Made by a program: the position numbers and the translations under genes. Source: Drechmeria coniospora (lineage: Eukaryota; Ascomycota; Sordariomycetes; Hypocreales; Ophiocordycipitaceae). From it: a stretch of DNA of 64,000 nucleotides. This document shows, one piece after another, positions 1 through 10,210 of this stretch (position 1 is its first letter; every line of letters starts with the position of its first letter). The notes beneath the pieces were generated by a model. The model was not told where the DNA came from and ran no database searches. It saw only the letters and a list, made by a program, of their open reading frames with translations. The stretch lies in assembly GCF_001625195.1 (NCBI RefSeq), contig NC_054391.1, forward strand, positions 5,467,157 to 5,531,156, given 5' to 3'.

Positions 1-2258
1 TGGACGACGCCCCGGCGCCGAGGTTGTCGGACCTGCTGCGGCACCCCGACGACCTCGACAAGATCCCCGCCCTCAAGCTCGAGTTCTCGCGCAAAAAGGG
101 CGCCGTCGACAGCCGGCTGCGCAACGGCCTGCGCGAGCAGCTCGAGACGACCCAGTCGGGCATGACGGGCCTCGGCGACGGCCAAAAGGCGGTCCAGATG
201 ATCAAGGACGAGATGATGAGCATCGACCGGCTGTGCTCCGAGTCGCAGATCATGATCAAGGACTTTGCCAGCATCAACCTCGTCTCCCAGGCCCACCGCA
301 ACTTCGGCGCCGTCGAGACGATGCGGCGCAACCTCGAGACCTTCAACGACCGGCTGACCATGGTCGACCGCATGCTGCAGCAGGACGACGACGACAAGGA
401 GAACATGCCGAACCTGCTGCGCTGCCACTACGAGCTGACGCAGCTGCGGAACATCCGCGACGACGCCATGGAGCAGATCCAGAGGGCCGAGGACCCGAGC
501 CTCGAGCAGACGCTCGAGGACTACTTCGCCCGCCTCGACGACGCCATCGACTGGTTCGACGAGCACGTCGGCCTGCTCGCCATGAACCTCATCAACCTCG
601 TCGTCGAGGACAACAACGGCCTCGTCGTCCGCTTCGCCGTCGTCATGGAGGCCGAGGAGCGCAGCGACCAGCGCGTCCTCGCCCTGCAGGAGGCCCTCAA
701 GGACCACGAGGAGATGGCCGCCCGCTTCCAGAGCATCACCGACGGCGCCAAGAAGGCGCGCGGCTACAAGGCCAAGTTCATGCAGGCCATCAAGCTCGGC
801 GCCGAGCAGCAGTTCGAGCAGGCCCGCGACGAGTTCCTCGACGACGCCAGCCGCCTCGACAAGATCATGAAGTGGTACTTCAACGACCTCAACGCCGTCA
901 AGGTCGGCATGACGCCCCTCATGCCCAAGCGCTGGCGCATCGCCAAGACGTACGCCGACATCTACCACCAGCTGATGCACGACTTCCTCGTCGGCATCAT
1001 CGACGGCCCCGACGCCAGCTCGGGCCACACGCTCGAGATCGCCGGCTTCCCCGACAAGTACTACAAGAAGATGGCGAGGATGGGCTTCAAGCAGGAGTCG
1101 CTCGTCCCCCACGTCGTCGACAACCGCGAGGCCGAGCTCGTCCGCGACTTCCGCCAGCTCATCATCAAGTTCCTCGACGAGTGGATCGACCGCATCTTCG
1201 CCCAGGAGAAGGCCGACTTCGCCGACCGCAACGTCGAGGGCTCCAACCTCGACCAGGACGAGTACGGCTACTTCCGGACCAAGAACCTCGTCGCCCTCTG
1301 GCGCATGCTCCGCGAGCAGGTCGAGGCTGGCGCCAACTCGCAGCGCGCCGACGTCGTCGAGGGCGTCATCGACGCCATGTTCCTGCGCCTGCGCACCCGC
1401 CAGCAGGCCTGGCAGCGCCTGCTCGAGGACGAGGCCGCCCGCTACGAGGCCGGCAAGGTGCCCGAGCTCGAGGCCTTCCAGGCGCTGCAGGACTGGCTCG
1501 TCGCCACGGCCAACGACCAGATCGCCTGCATCGACGACAACGAGGACGAGAACCGGCTCGGCTACCTGTCGAGCTTCTGCCAGAGGTTCGAGCCGCACGT
1601 CACGGCCCAGTACCTCGGCCGCGTCGACCAGGAGGTGGCCGCCCTGCGCGACGGATACGTCGACTTCAGCACCTGGTGCATCAACAAGTTTGCCCAACTC
1701 ATCTTCGCCATCGACTTCAAGGCCGTCATGCCCGACTTCTTCACCCCGCGATGGTACCCCAACACGGCCATGAAGCAGATGGTCGTGACGTTTGAGGAGT
1801 ACGTCAACGACTACCGCCAAGTCCTGCACCACTCCCTCGTCGACATCTTCACCGAGATCTTCGCCGACGAGCTCCTCGTCCGCTACCTCTCCTCCGTCCG
1901 CAACAAGGGCGCCCGCTTCCGTCGCACCGACCCCTTCCGCGACAAGCTCTTCAACGACATCTCGACCGCCTTCGAGTTCTTCAACAACCTCCCCAACCCA
2001 GACGTCGCCAACTCCATCAAGCAGACCTGGCGCGCCACCGAGTCCTTTCTCCGCCTCCTCTCGGCCGACAAGGACACCGTCGCCGACGAGTTCGCCGCCT
2101 TCAAGACCACCTACTGGGACCTGCAGCTGAGCTGGGTTGAGGCCGTCCTCCGCTCCCGCGACGACTTTGAGCGGAGCATGCTCAACGCCGTCAAGGCCCG
2201 GGCCGCTCAGATGGACGTCGTCCGCGGGCCCGAGACCATCATGGGCAAAGTGAAGTGA
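1..2258 (+). CDS. SEC6: Exocyst complex subunit Sec6 (5' edge of window)
   Basis: Subunit of the octameric exocyst, which tethers secretory vesicles to the plasma membrane at hyphal tips and septa. The frame is open from base 3 and reads D-D-A-P-A-P-R-L-S-D-L-L; bases 1-2 are TG, so the start codon is probably an ATG whose A lies just outside the window. This would give 752 residues, normal for filamentous-fungal Sec6. The protein is almost entirely helical, with the family-typical N-terminal stretch LLRHPDDLDKIPALKLEF, a coiled N-terminal third, and the C-terminal helical-bundle region that contacts other exocyst subunits. No intron is visible. It is convergent with EDE1, 566 bp between stop codons. 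Codon use is extremely C/G-ending, as in MET6. Identification is from family memory; the 5' end is the only doubtful part. Confidence 0.93.
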   Translation, partial: DDAPAPRLSDLLRHPDDLDKIPALKLEFSRKKGAVDSRLRNGLREQLETTQSGMTGLGDGQKAVQMIKDEMMSIDRLCSESQIMIKDFASINLVSQAHRNFGAVETMRRNLETFNDRLTMVDRMLQQDDDDKENMPNLLRCHYELTQLRNIRDDAMEQIQRAEDPSLEQTLEDYFARLDDAIDWFDEHVGLLAMNLINLVVEDNNGLVVRFAVVMEAEERSDQRVLALQEALKDHEEMAARFQSITDGAKKARGYKAKFMQAIKLGAEQQFEQARDEFLDDASRLDKIMKWYFNDLNAVKVGMTPLMPKRWRIAKTYADIYHQLMHDFLVGIIDGPDASSGHTLEIAGFPDKYYKKMARMGFKQESLVPHVVDNREAELVRDFRQLIIKFLDEWIDRIFAQEKADFADRNVEGSNLDQDEYGYFRTKNLVALWRMLREQVEAGANSQRADVVEGVIDAMFLRLRTRQQAWQRLLEDEAARYEAGKVPELEAFQALQDWLVATANDQIACIDDNEDENRLGYLSSFCQRFEPHVTAQYLGRVDQEVAALRDGYVDFSTWCINKFAQLIFAIDFKAVMPDFFTPRWYPNTAMKQMVVTFEEYVNDYRQVLHHSLVDIFTEIFADELLVRYLSSVRNKGARFRRTDPFRDKLFNDISTAFEFFNNLPNPDVANSIKQTWRATESFLRLLSADKDTVADEFAAFKTTYWDLQLSWVEAVLRSRDDFERSMLNAVKARAAQMDVVRGPETIMGKVK

Positions 2259-2824
2259 GAGCCTGCCCTTGCCCCTGTCGTCGATGCTCGTGGCCCTGCT
2301 CCCGTCTGCTTGAGTTTCTACTTTTTTTTATGCGTGTGTGAACGAATAGGCAGGGAAGACCTCGAGCGATCCACGTCGCAATAGCCCAGCATGCTGGCAC
2401 TCAGTCTCCCATTTTCATGTGCCAACAGAAGTACTGCCAATACAGCATGATTAATGGAACTTTCTTGTATTATTGATGAAGATGCCAATGACAGATAATG
2501 AATGCCCCCCCCCCCCCCCCCCCCCCCGCGACAACACGCGAGGCATCTGGCTACCTCTCGACTTGCATCCAAGCCATTACTCTCACAACTAGCAAGGGAC
2601 CGGTCCAGACTGGCAGTGACGGGTAGGGTAATCATGGATAATCATGTCGCAAACCCTGCCCCCTATACATTTTGCTTTAGCCGACGCTCACATAGCTATC
2701 AAAACACATGCCGCACGTGTCCGCCTCCACATGCAAATTCGTAGTAGTTGTGCCCATCAACGACAACTTCGTTTCCACATCCGGCCATGCCGAGACGGGA
2801 CCCCCTCGCTCCCGTCGTTCTCCC
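2259..2824. other. Convergent 3' intergenic region between SEC6 and EDE1
   Basis: Holds the 3' untranslated regions of the two convergent genes. The composition falls sharply from the GC-rich exons to a mixed, AT-richer sequence. It contains a 23-base cytosine run (listed separately) and no credible reading frame. Confidence 0.7.
2505..2527. repeat. Poly-C mononucleotide run, 23 bases
   Basis: An uninterrupted run of 23 C lies between the stop codons of SEC6 and EDE1. Its exact length could be an assembly or sequencing artefact, and it is a likely polymorphic site. Confidence 0.9.
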
Positions 2825-5800
2825 CTATGACTGGCTAGCTAAGAAGTTGGCAGCCTATCCGGAATCATTGTCAGCCTCTCGCAATCTCCTTTGCACTCGG
2901 ATGTAGCTTACCCTCTCCAAATTATAGTCATACTTTTCCAACGCTGCCACGGCATCCTTCCGCGAGTAGCCCATGCCCGTCAGATTCTTGAGGATCGGGT
3001 CGTCGTGCTCCCCCGGTTCAGCCAGGGCGGTACCTGGAAGAGGGCCTTTGTCTTTCTTGCCATCACTCTTGGATTTCTCGCTGTTGAAACCGGGTGGGGT
3101 GGCTGTGGTTGGCTTGTCGAGGCCCGAAAAGATGGCATCCCAGTCGTGATTGTCGGAGCCTTTCTGAGGGCCATCTCCTGCCATGCCGCTGCCGCTGGCA
3201 ACGGACTGGGAGGGCACAAAGTCAAAGCTGCTCTCGTTTCCAAAGGCAGTCGACTCGCTCTTTGCTTGACTCGTGGGCGGACTGCTGTCGAAGACGGGAT
3301 TGAAGTCGTCCCGAGAGATGTTCGCAAAGTCGTCATCCGCCGAGCCCTCTTTTGCGTCCTCCAGGCCATCAAAGTCTTCATCCAGGTCATCGAAAGCTCC
3401 CTTCGCCGCTGGCTTCATCGGTCCAGGAGCTGAAACGGCTGGAACAGGAGCAGGAGGGTTAAAAATGTCCTTTACCAGTGGCTTCAATGTCGTCGGGGCC
3501 GGAGCAGGCGAACTGAAAATGTCGTTCGCCAGTGGCTTCAAGGTCGTTGGAGCAGGAGCAGCGGAGCTCAATACGTCGTTCGCCAGTGGATTCGACGAGG
3601 CCATTGGAGCCGGAGCAGCGGAACCAAACATGTCATTCCCAAATGCTGTCGACTGCGTATCAGCTGCTTTCGAATTGGTCATGGTAGCCGCGGACCGTGG
3701 CTGCTCCAAGCTGCGGTCGACTTAGCACAGGACTCTCAGCCATTCCGGACGTTTAGAATCTTACCTCGAAGTCGCAGGCTCCGCCAGCTGGTCGTCTGCG
3801 ATGGGCACTTTTGCCGCGGCAAAGCCGTCAGTCTTGTCGGTAACTGCAGTCGTACGTCCTTTTCTGCTCGATTTCTTGCCTCCGGATTTCTGCTGGGGGG
3901 ATGCGGTTGTGAAATCATCATCAAACCCGCCTTGCTCGCTATCCGATTCGCTATCTTCCTCGCGTTCAAGTTCCGAGATTGGCGGAAACTCCGAGTCGAA
4001 TGTGGCCTGTGTGTTAGAGCCTTCCGCGGCGCTGGAGTCTTTGCTGGATGCGAAGGCGGCAAAAGCATTGTCGAAATCAGTTTTTGCCTTGGCCTGGTCG
4101 GTGTTCCTGAATTGTTCAGGTTCATTCACGGCAAGGGTCTCGCCCTGAGAGGCCTTTTGGGCAGTCTCGGCCATGATGGCAGGATAGAAACTCCCGGGAA
4201 TATTGGTGGGGGTGGCGGGACTCGCAGCCTTGCCCTTCTCGTCTTCATCCTCGGACGTCGTCGGGACACCCATTGTGGCAGGCACACGCGGGCTGGAGTC
4301 GCCGAGGTAGGGGATGGGCGTCAAGCTCACAGCCGACCCTTCGGCGCGAGACGCAGGAGGTGACACTTGGCGGGATGACGACAGCGACTCCGTGTGGTCA
4401 GGGAAGGGTAGGAAGCTGGAGCTGATCTGCCTTGACTCAGGCGGAGCCGGTGGCTCGGATATTATCGTACCCTGGTGACTCATGTTCGGGGTCGAGGTGG
4501 CCGTGTTGGCCGTGTTGTACGATCCCACGCTGGTAGCAGAATTCCCGGTATGCTGCTGCTTGAACACGCCTGTTGGTAGCGGCGGAGTGTTGGACGAGCC
4601 GGGAGGCAAGGACGGGCCGAAGACGTCGTCAAAGGACTTGTTGGATACGGACCTCGTGGGCAGGGGAAAGGGGCCGACAACGTCCGCACTCGCCGTGCGC
4701 TTGTAAAATGGATTGTTGGCGCTGCTTGTTGACAAGGTCGGGCTCGCGATGTAAGCCGACGATGCATGGGCCGGCGAAGCACTGTCAAGTTGGCGAGAAC
4801 CTTCGTCGCCCCCCCTGACCGAGCCCTCTGCCTCCGCCTTGAGCTTGTTGCGCTCATTCTCTGTCGTCGCCAGCTGCTTCTTGTTGATGGCGACGAGGCC
4901 TTTCTGCTGACGCGCCTCCGACTTGAGCTTCTCAATCTGCGGCTTCAGCTGAGCAATCTCGCCATTGATGACACGGATACGTTCCCTCAGGTCGGCATTC
5001 TCCTGCTGATCCGACTGCAATGCCTCGGCCACTTGCCGGTGCTGTGCCTGGGCGTCCCTGTACTCCCCCTCCAAGGCCATGCATTCGCCTTGGAGCCTCT
5101 GGGTATCGGCTCGAGACTTCCGCAGCTGCTCCTCGAGGGCCCGGGCGTCGGCGGCCTCCTTTTCGTACAGGGTCCGAAGCTGCGCCAGCCTCTGCTCAAA
5201 GTTCTTTTTCTGCGAGCTTGTTTGATTAAATTCGTTCTGGGTGACGGTCCTCTTGCCTTGGACGTCCTGCATCTCCTTGGACAGCGAGCCGATCTGGTTC
5301 GAAAGATTTGCGAGCTCGGTGGTCTCGCCCGTTATCCGCTGGCTCGACTCGGGGTCGTGGTCGTCCAAAAGATCCTCGGCCTGCGCTTGCTTGGGACCAT
5401 CGCCGGTCGGCTGGGCGGAGAGGCCCTTGCCGAAAGACGAGGATGGAACGAACGGCTTGAATGCCGAGTTGGAGGCTGCGCTCCTGATGGGAGATGACGG
5501 CGACAAGACAGCCGAGCCTCCCGCGAACGGGTCGTTGGCGTTGGAACCTCCCGTGGACATGGGTGCCTGGGCCGGAGCGGCCGTCATCGGGTTGGGCGCC
5601 GACGAGTCGAGGCCGAACAAGTCATCGAGGGCCGATGACGGCTGAGGCGGAGGAGGCTGCGTCGCAGGCGGCGGGTCAAAGGCAGACGTCGGGGCCGGCG
5701 CACGCGCCTGGTTGCGCATGCTGGGTGGGATGAGGTTGGCCGGCAGAGCGGCGGGCAACGCGGCCGATCGCCCGCTACGCTGCTGTCGAATCAGGTACAT

Positions 5801-7003
5801 GGCGACGGCGAAGCCATCCGAGGTGAGCTGGCCTTGGCTGTTGAAATCTGCGAGGTCCCAGATCTGCGCCAGTGCCTCCTCGGACAGGTTGGACTGGCTG
5901 AAGAAGGGCACGGCCTCGTCTCCGGTGATGTATCCTTTCTTCGTCTTGTCCAAGGTGGCGTAGATCTGATCAAAGCGCTCCTTGTCGGCCGGCGTGACGG
6001 CCCAGTCGCCCGCGGCCGGTCCGGTGGTTTGGGGGGCCAAGAGGGAAGCCCGCCCGTGGGGACTGTTGGTGCGAGCCTGGGCCGTGCCGCTCATCTGCCT
6101 AGGGATGGCGGAAAGGCCGGTGCTGTTGGGCGACTGCCGAGGGCCCGAGACGGACGCACGCTGCGTCGCGGCTTCGTACAGGCCAGCGGGTAGGACGTTG
6201 GGTAGGGTGCGGAGAGCGCCCGTCTTCATCGAGGTGAGCAGGTGCATGGCGATGATGAACTCGGGCTGAACCAGGGCGCCACGCTGCTCGGTATCAGCCA
6301 AGGCCCATATCCTGCCGAGCGTCTCGTTTGGCAAGCCGGACTTGTCAAAGATTTGTCGAGCCTGGTCACCCGCGAGCATGTTGCCCTGCAAAGGCTGTCG
6401 TTCGAACAGGGCCGAATACTGGGCAACCTTGTCCGGGGTCAGGGCGGGAATTCGGACGGCACCACCAGTGCCCTGGGCTTGTATAGGCGACGACCCCAAG
6501 GGTGACGTCGAGGCCGCCGGGGCGGCGGCGGTGTGGATGCCGTCAAATCGAGGCAGGGGGGCCGGCTTGAGCGCCAAATCGGCCCTCGGTTCACGGCCGG
6601 CTTGGGCATGGCCGATGAGGCGCAGGACGACGCCAAAGCCGGTCGGCGTCAGGAACCCGCGGTTCTCCTTGTCGGCGATCTGCCAGATCTAGACGGGACG
6701 ACCGTTCAGTGGGATGGCGCGCCGGTGACGTGGTGAGGGTTGCCTACCTCTCCTAGCACACGCGAGTCGAGCCTCGTCTTGTCGAAGAAGCTCACGGCGG
6801 CATCGCCCGTGACGACTCGGAGATTCTCGGGGTCAGCTTGCTTGAAGAGGTCACCGTACACTCGCTTCTCCTCGGGCGTCAGGTTGAGATTGAGCGAAGC
6901 TTGATGCTATCAGTCACGGTCACGGTCACAGGTGGCTTCGACGAGAAGGAGGACAAGTGGCGGGAGGCAAAATACCAGAATCAGCGCCCGTGTCCGTAGA
7001 CAT
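2825..7003 (-). CDS. EDE1: EDE1-type EH-domain endocytic scaffold protein
   Basis: Early-arriving scaffold of clathrin-mediated endocytosis (Eps15/Ede1 family), acting at the cell cortex. Five exons read on the minus strand: 6976-7003, 6748-6899, 3765-6688, 2912-3710 and 2825-2854, with introns of 76, 59, 54 and 57 bp, all GT...AG, phases consistent, giving 1310 residues. Three EH domains lie at about residues 13-100, 140-229 and 289-382, each with the IW-x-LAD or IWQIAD core. A coiled coil spans roughly 517-675, and an NPF tripeptide (an EH ligand) follows it. Exon 4 encodes an 18-residue repeat. The last intron was placed because it restores the UBA ending ...YDYNLERAANFLASQS. The first exon is only 28 bp (MSTDTGADS) and is the least certain part; it was chosen because it joins in phase to the conserved LNLTPEEKRVYG. 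Confidence 0.92.
3431..3643 (-). repeat. 54-bp coding repeat inside EDE1 (18-residue units)
   Basis: About four degenerate 18-residue units within exon 4 of EDE1, each with a core such as PLANDIFSSPAPAPTTLK. The period is 54 bp, so it keeps the frame. Units share an N-D-(I/M/V)-(F/L) core followed by a proline-alanine linker. Confidence 0.85.
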
Positions 7004-8606
7004 GATATATCATGCGGGGGAAGGCTCGGTTCCCGGCCAGCTCAGGTCAGTCGATGGACGCGTGCAATGTGACTGGGGTTCAGGGGAGCCGGCGGCAGCG
7101 AGCGAGTTGATGGTGGCAGGAGACGAAGCAACGTTTTGCTGAGGGATGAGCAGGCTGCCGCACCACGACGAGTTGCGTGCAAGTAGACGGACAAGTGAAC
7201 GCTCCCGAAGCGGCTATCAAGACGTTCCACACCACAAGGGATGGGAGCACGACGGCAGGTGGATGGGACGAGGAGGGGAGTCGGTCGACTTGGGCGGTGT
7301 TGGAAGGATGATGAGCTGTTGGAGGCTGGTGTTGGCCATGTTGGAGCCCATGCGAGCAGGCGTTGTGATTGGCGCGGCTAGCGGTGACGTGCCTGTGGCT
7401 CAGCTCAGCGGGCAAACAAGCTGGCCAGCATACAGTACAAGTACAACGGACTGTGCTTACGGAGTAGTGCAGTGAGTGGTACTTATGTACAAGGTCGGTG
7501 GTCTCGAGGAGGAGCAGGAACAGGCGAGCTCGTCTACAGTACAGGTGCACTCTACTGGCACTAGAGGGTACCAACCAAGTACTAGCAGGTACCTATTCCA
7601 TACCTAGCCGAGCCGTCCATGGTGCGTGTGCTGAATTTAGTATAGGTCCGTCCACAGCCGTTACAGAGCACGTACGTGTCGAGTACCAGAGACGTACCGC
7701 CTGCAGCTCCCCTGCCTTTTTTGTTTTGAAGGAACCTACGGCAGATGGTCAGTGTACAGTACATGTATTTACATGTACTTTTAGTACTATACTGTATCGC
7801 TGTTTATCTGCTACGGTTACCTACCACAGTACTCCGTAGGTACAGCACCCCTACTATTAATAATACACGGAAGTACGGAGTACAATACATGTACTGTACG
7901 GAGTACTGTAGTTGTGTACTTAATTCCCTGTACTAGCTAGGTACTATTCAAGGTACTTGATGCAGCACGAGCTATATGAATCCAACAGACAATTTACGCT
8001 GGAATACTCCGTACTCCGCACCACGACCTCAGTGTGTCTACAGAGAACTCAAGTAAGTACAAGTACATTGTACATGCATGTCGACCATTTGCAGCAGTGC
8101 ATCGAAGGTGAGCAGCACATAGCATATGTACCTAGGTAGAGGTAATCATGGTAGAACCTAACAGCGTACTAAGTTTCCACGATCATCTTGGTTGTATTAT
8201 ACGGAGTACCTAGGTAGTCCTTGGTGGCCTCTACCAACCCGCTGTGGCTACCTCCTGGCGCGGTTGTTGCAGAGCTATTATCAGGCAATCGTCGTGCTGG
8301 ACTCCACACAGAGTACGGAGTTCCTGTGCTAATAATATAGCAGGGTGATGTACTTGCAAGTACACTGCATGTCTCGAGGGGCCGGACCCGTCGGCGTCAC
8401 GTCACTCGGCGGTGCCAAGTGGCTTGCCTGTCACAAATCCGTCGCACATGGAAGCTTCACGCAAATTCGGCCACCCAACTCCTAGCAACCCCGCCCAAGG
8501 CGAACTAATAGGCACTCGTCCACGCAAGTACATTAATCATCCTGTCGACCTTCCCGCCTTGTCCTCGCTGCGGGATATCGTCTCTCGACCCCCGCCCTTT
8601 CCGTCG
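7004..8606. other. Divergent intergenic region between EDE1 and GLR1
   Basis: Shared upstream region of two divergently transcribed genes. The half next to EDE1 is mixed sequence; from about 7430 to 8370 it is rich in GTAC tetranucleotides and in variants of TACGGAGTAC (for example near 7838, 7871, 8005, 8200 and 8310). No credible reading frame. The promoters of both genes must be here, but I could not assign individual elements beyond weak AT-rich stretches such as the one near 8330. Confidence 0.65.
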
Positions 8607-10200
8607 ATGCCGCTTCTCGCCCTTGCACCCCGCGCCTCCTCCTACCTCGCCTCCGCCTCCAGAACGGCTCCGTCGCGAATAGCTTCACTGACCCGCCACC
8701 TGTCGGCATCTTCTTCGTCCGCCATGGCCCCCATCACCAAGGAAACGGACTACCTCGTCCTCGGAGGCGGCAGCGGCGGCCTCGGCTCGGCTCGCATGGC
8801 CAGCGCCAAGTTTGGTGCCAAGGCGATGATTGTCGAGGCCAATCGGCTCGGCGGAACCTGCGTCAACGTCGGGTACGGCATCCCTCGGCCTGCGCCTCCC
8901 CCCGTGGCCGTCGGCACAGCTGACAGAGGTCTCCCCCAGGTGTGTGCCCAAGAAGATCACGTACCACGCCGCCGCCATCGCCGAAACGCTCCACGAGGCC
9001 ACGGCCTACGGCTTCTCCGTCGAGGAGTCGGCGCCCTTTGACTGGACGACGTTCAAGACGAAGCGGGACGCGTACATCGAGCGGCTCAACGGAATCTACG
9101 CGCGCAACCTCGACAACGACAAGGTCGAATACCTTCACGGCTGGGGCCGGCTGCTGTCCAAGAACCAGGCCGAGGTGACGCTCGACGACGGCTCCAAGGT
9201 GCTCGTCAACGCGAAGAAGATCCTCATCGCCGTCGGAGGCCGGCCCAACCCGCCGCCCAAGATCCCCGGCGCCGAGCTCGGCATCAACAGCGACGGCTTC
9301 TTCGAGATTGAGAAGCAGCCCAAGAAGGTGGCCATCATCGGAGCCGGCTACATCGCCGTCGAGTTCGCCGGCATGTTCAACACGCTCGGGACCGAGACCC
9401 ATCTCTTCATCAGGCACGACACCTTCCTGCGCAACTTTGATCCCATGATCCAGGAGACGGTCACCAAGGAGTACGAGCGGCTGGGCGTGAAGCTGCACAA
9501 GAGGTCCAACGCGACGAGGGTGGAAAGGGACGCCGACGGCAAGCTCACCGTCACCTACAAGGATGACGCCGGCCGCGAGAGTTCCGTGTCCGAGGTCGAC
9601 ACGCTGATCTGGGCCATCGGCCGAAGGCCCGAAACCCGTGGCATCGGCCTGGAGGAGGCGGGCGTCAAGCTGAGCGACAAGGGCTACGTCGTCGTCGACG
9701 AGTTCCAGAACAGCAGCGTCGACAACATCTACGCGCTCGGCGACGTGACGGGCCAGGTGGAGCTGACGCCCGTCGCCATCGCCGCCGGCAGGAAGCTCGC
9801 CAATCGACTCTTCGGGCCGTCGCAGTTCTCCACGGCCAAGCTCGACTACAACTGCATCCCGTCCGTCGTCTTTGCCCACCCCGAGGTCGGCAGCATCGGC
9901 CTGTCGGAGCCGCAGGCGGTGGAAAAGTACGGCAAGGACAAGGTCAAGGTGTACAAGACGAGCTTTACGGCGCTGTACTACTCCATGATGAACCCGGAGC
10001 AGAAAGGCCCGACAAACTACAAGCTCATCGTCACCGGCCCGGAGGAGAAGGTCGTCGGCCTGCACATCATGGGCGCGGGCAGCGGTGAGATGCTGCAGGG
10101 GTTTGGCGTCGCCATCAAGATGGGCGCCACCAAGGCCGACTTTGACAGCTGCGTGGCCATCCACCCCACGAGCGCCGAGGAGCTGGTGACGCTGAAATAG
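8607..10200 (+). CDS. GLR1: Glutathione reductase, mitochondrial/cytosolic
   Basis: NADPH-dependent flavoprotein that reduces glutathione disulfide. Two exons, 8607-8872 and 8940-10200, with a 67-bp GT...AG intron that falls inside the redox motif; splicing restores GTCVNVGCVPKK with the two active-site cysteines. Seen in order: FAD-binding [13 protein letters not shown], the redox disulfide, NADPH-binding [13 protein letters not shown], and the C-terminal HPTSAEEL with the catalytic histidine donated across the dimer. From the first ATG it has 508 residues, with an Arg/Ser/Ala-rich, acid-free leader ending near RHLSAS that resembles a mitochondrial presequence. A second in-frame ATG at 8724 ([12 protein letters not shown]) would give a cytosolic form starting just before the FAD domain. 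Divergent from EDE1; an AATAAA lies just after the stop. Confidence 0.96.
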
Positions 10201-10204
10201 GCAA

Positions 10205-10210
10205 AATAAA
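10205..10210 (+). terminator. Possible polyadenylation signal of GLR1
   Basis: AATAAA begins 5 bases after the GLR1 stop codon. It matches the canonical poly(A) hexamer. Fungal genes often lack it, and the position is unusually close to the stop, so its use is a guess. Confidence 0.35.

Noticed and set aside
233..1795. 520-codon open frame within SEC6 in another frame
   Set aside because: It is the shadow of SEC6: Arg/Pro/His-rich composition caused by C-ending codons read out of frame, and no domain.
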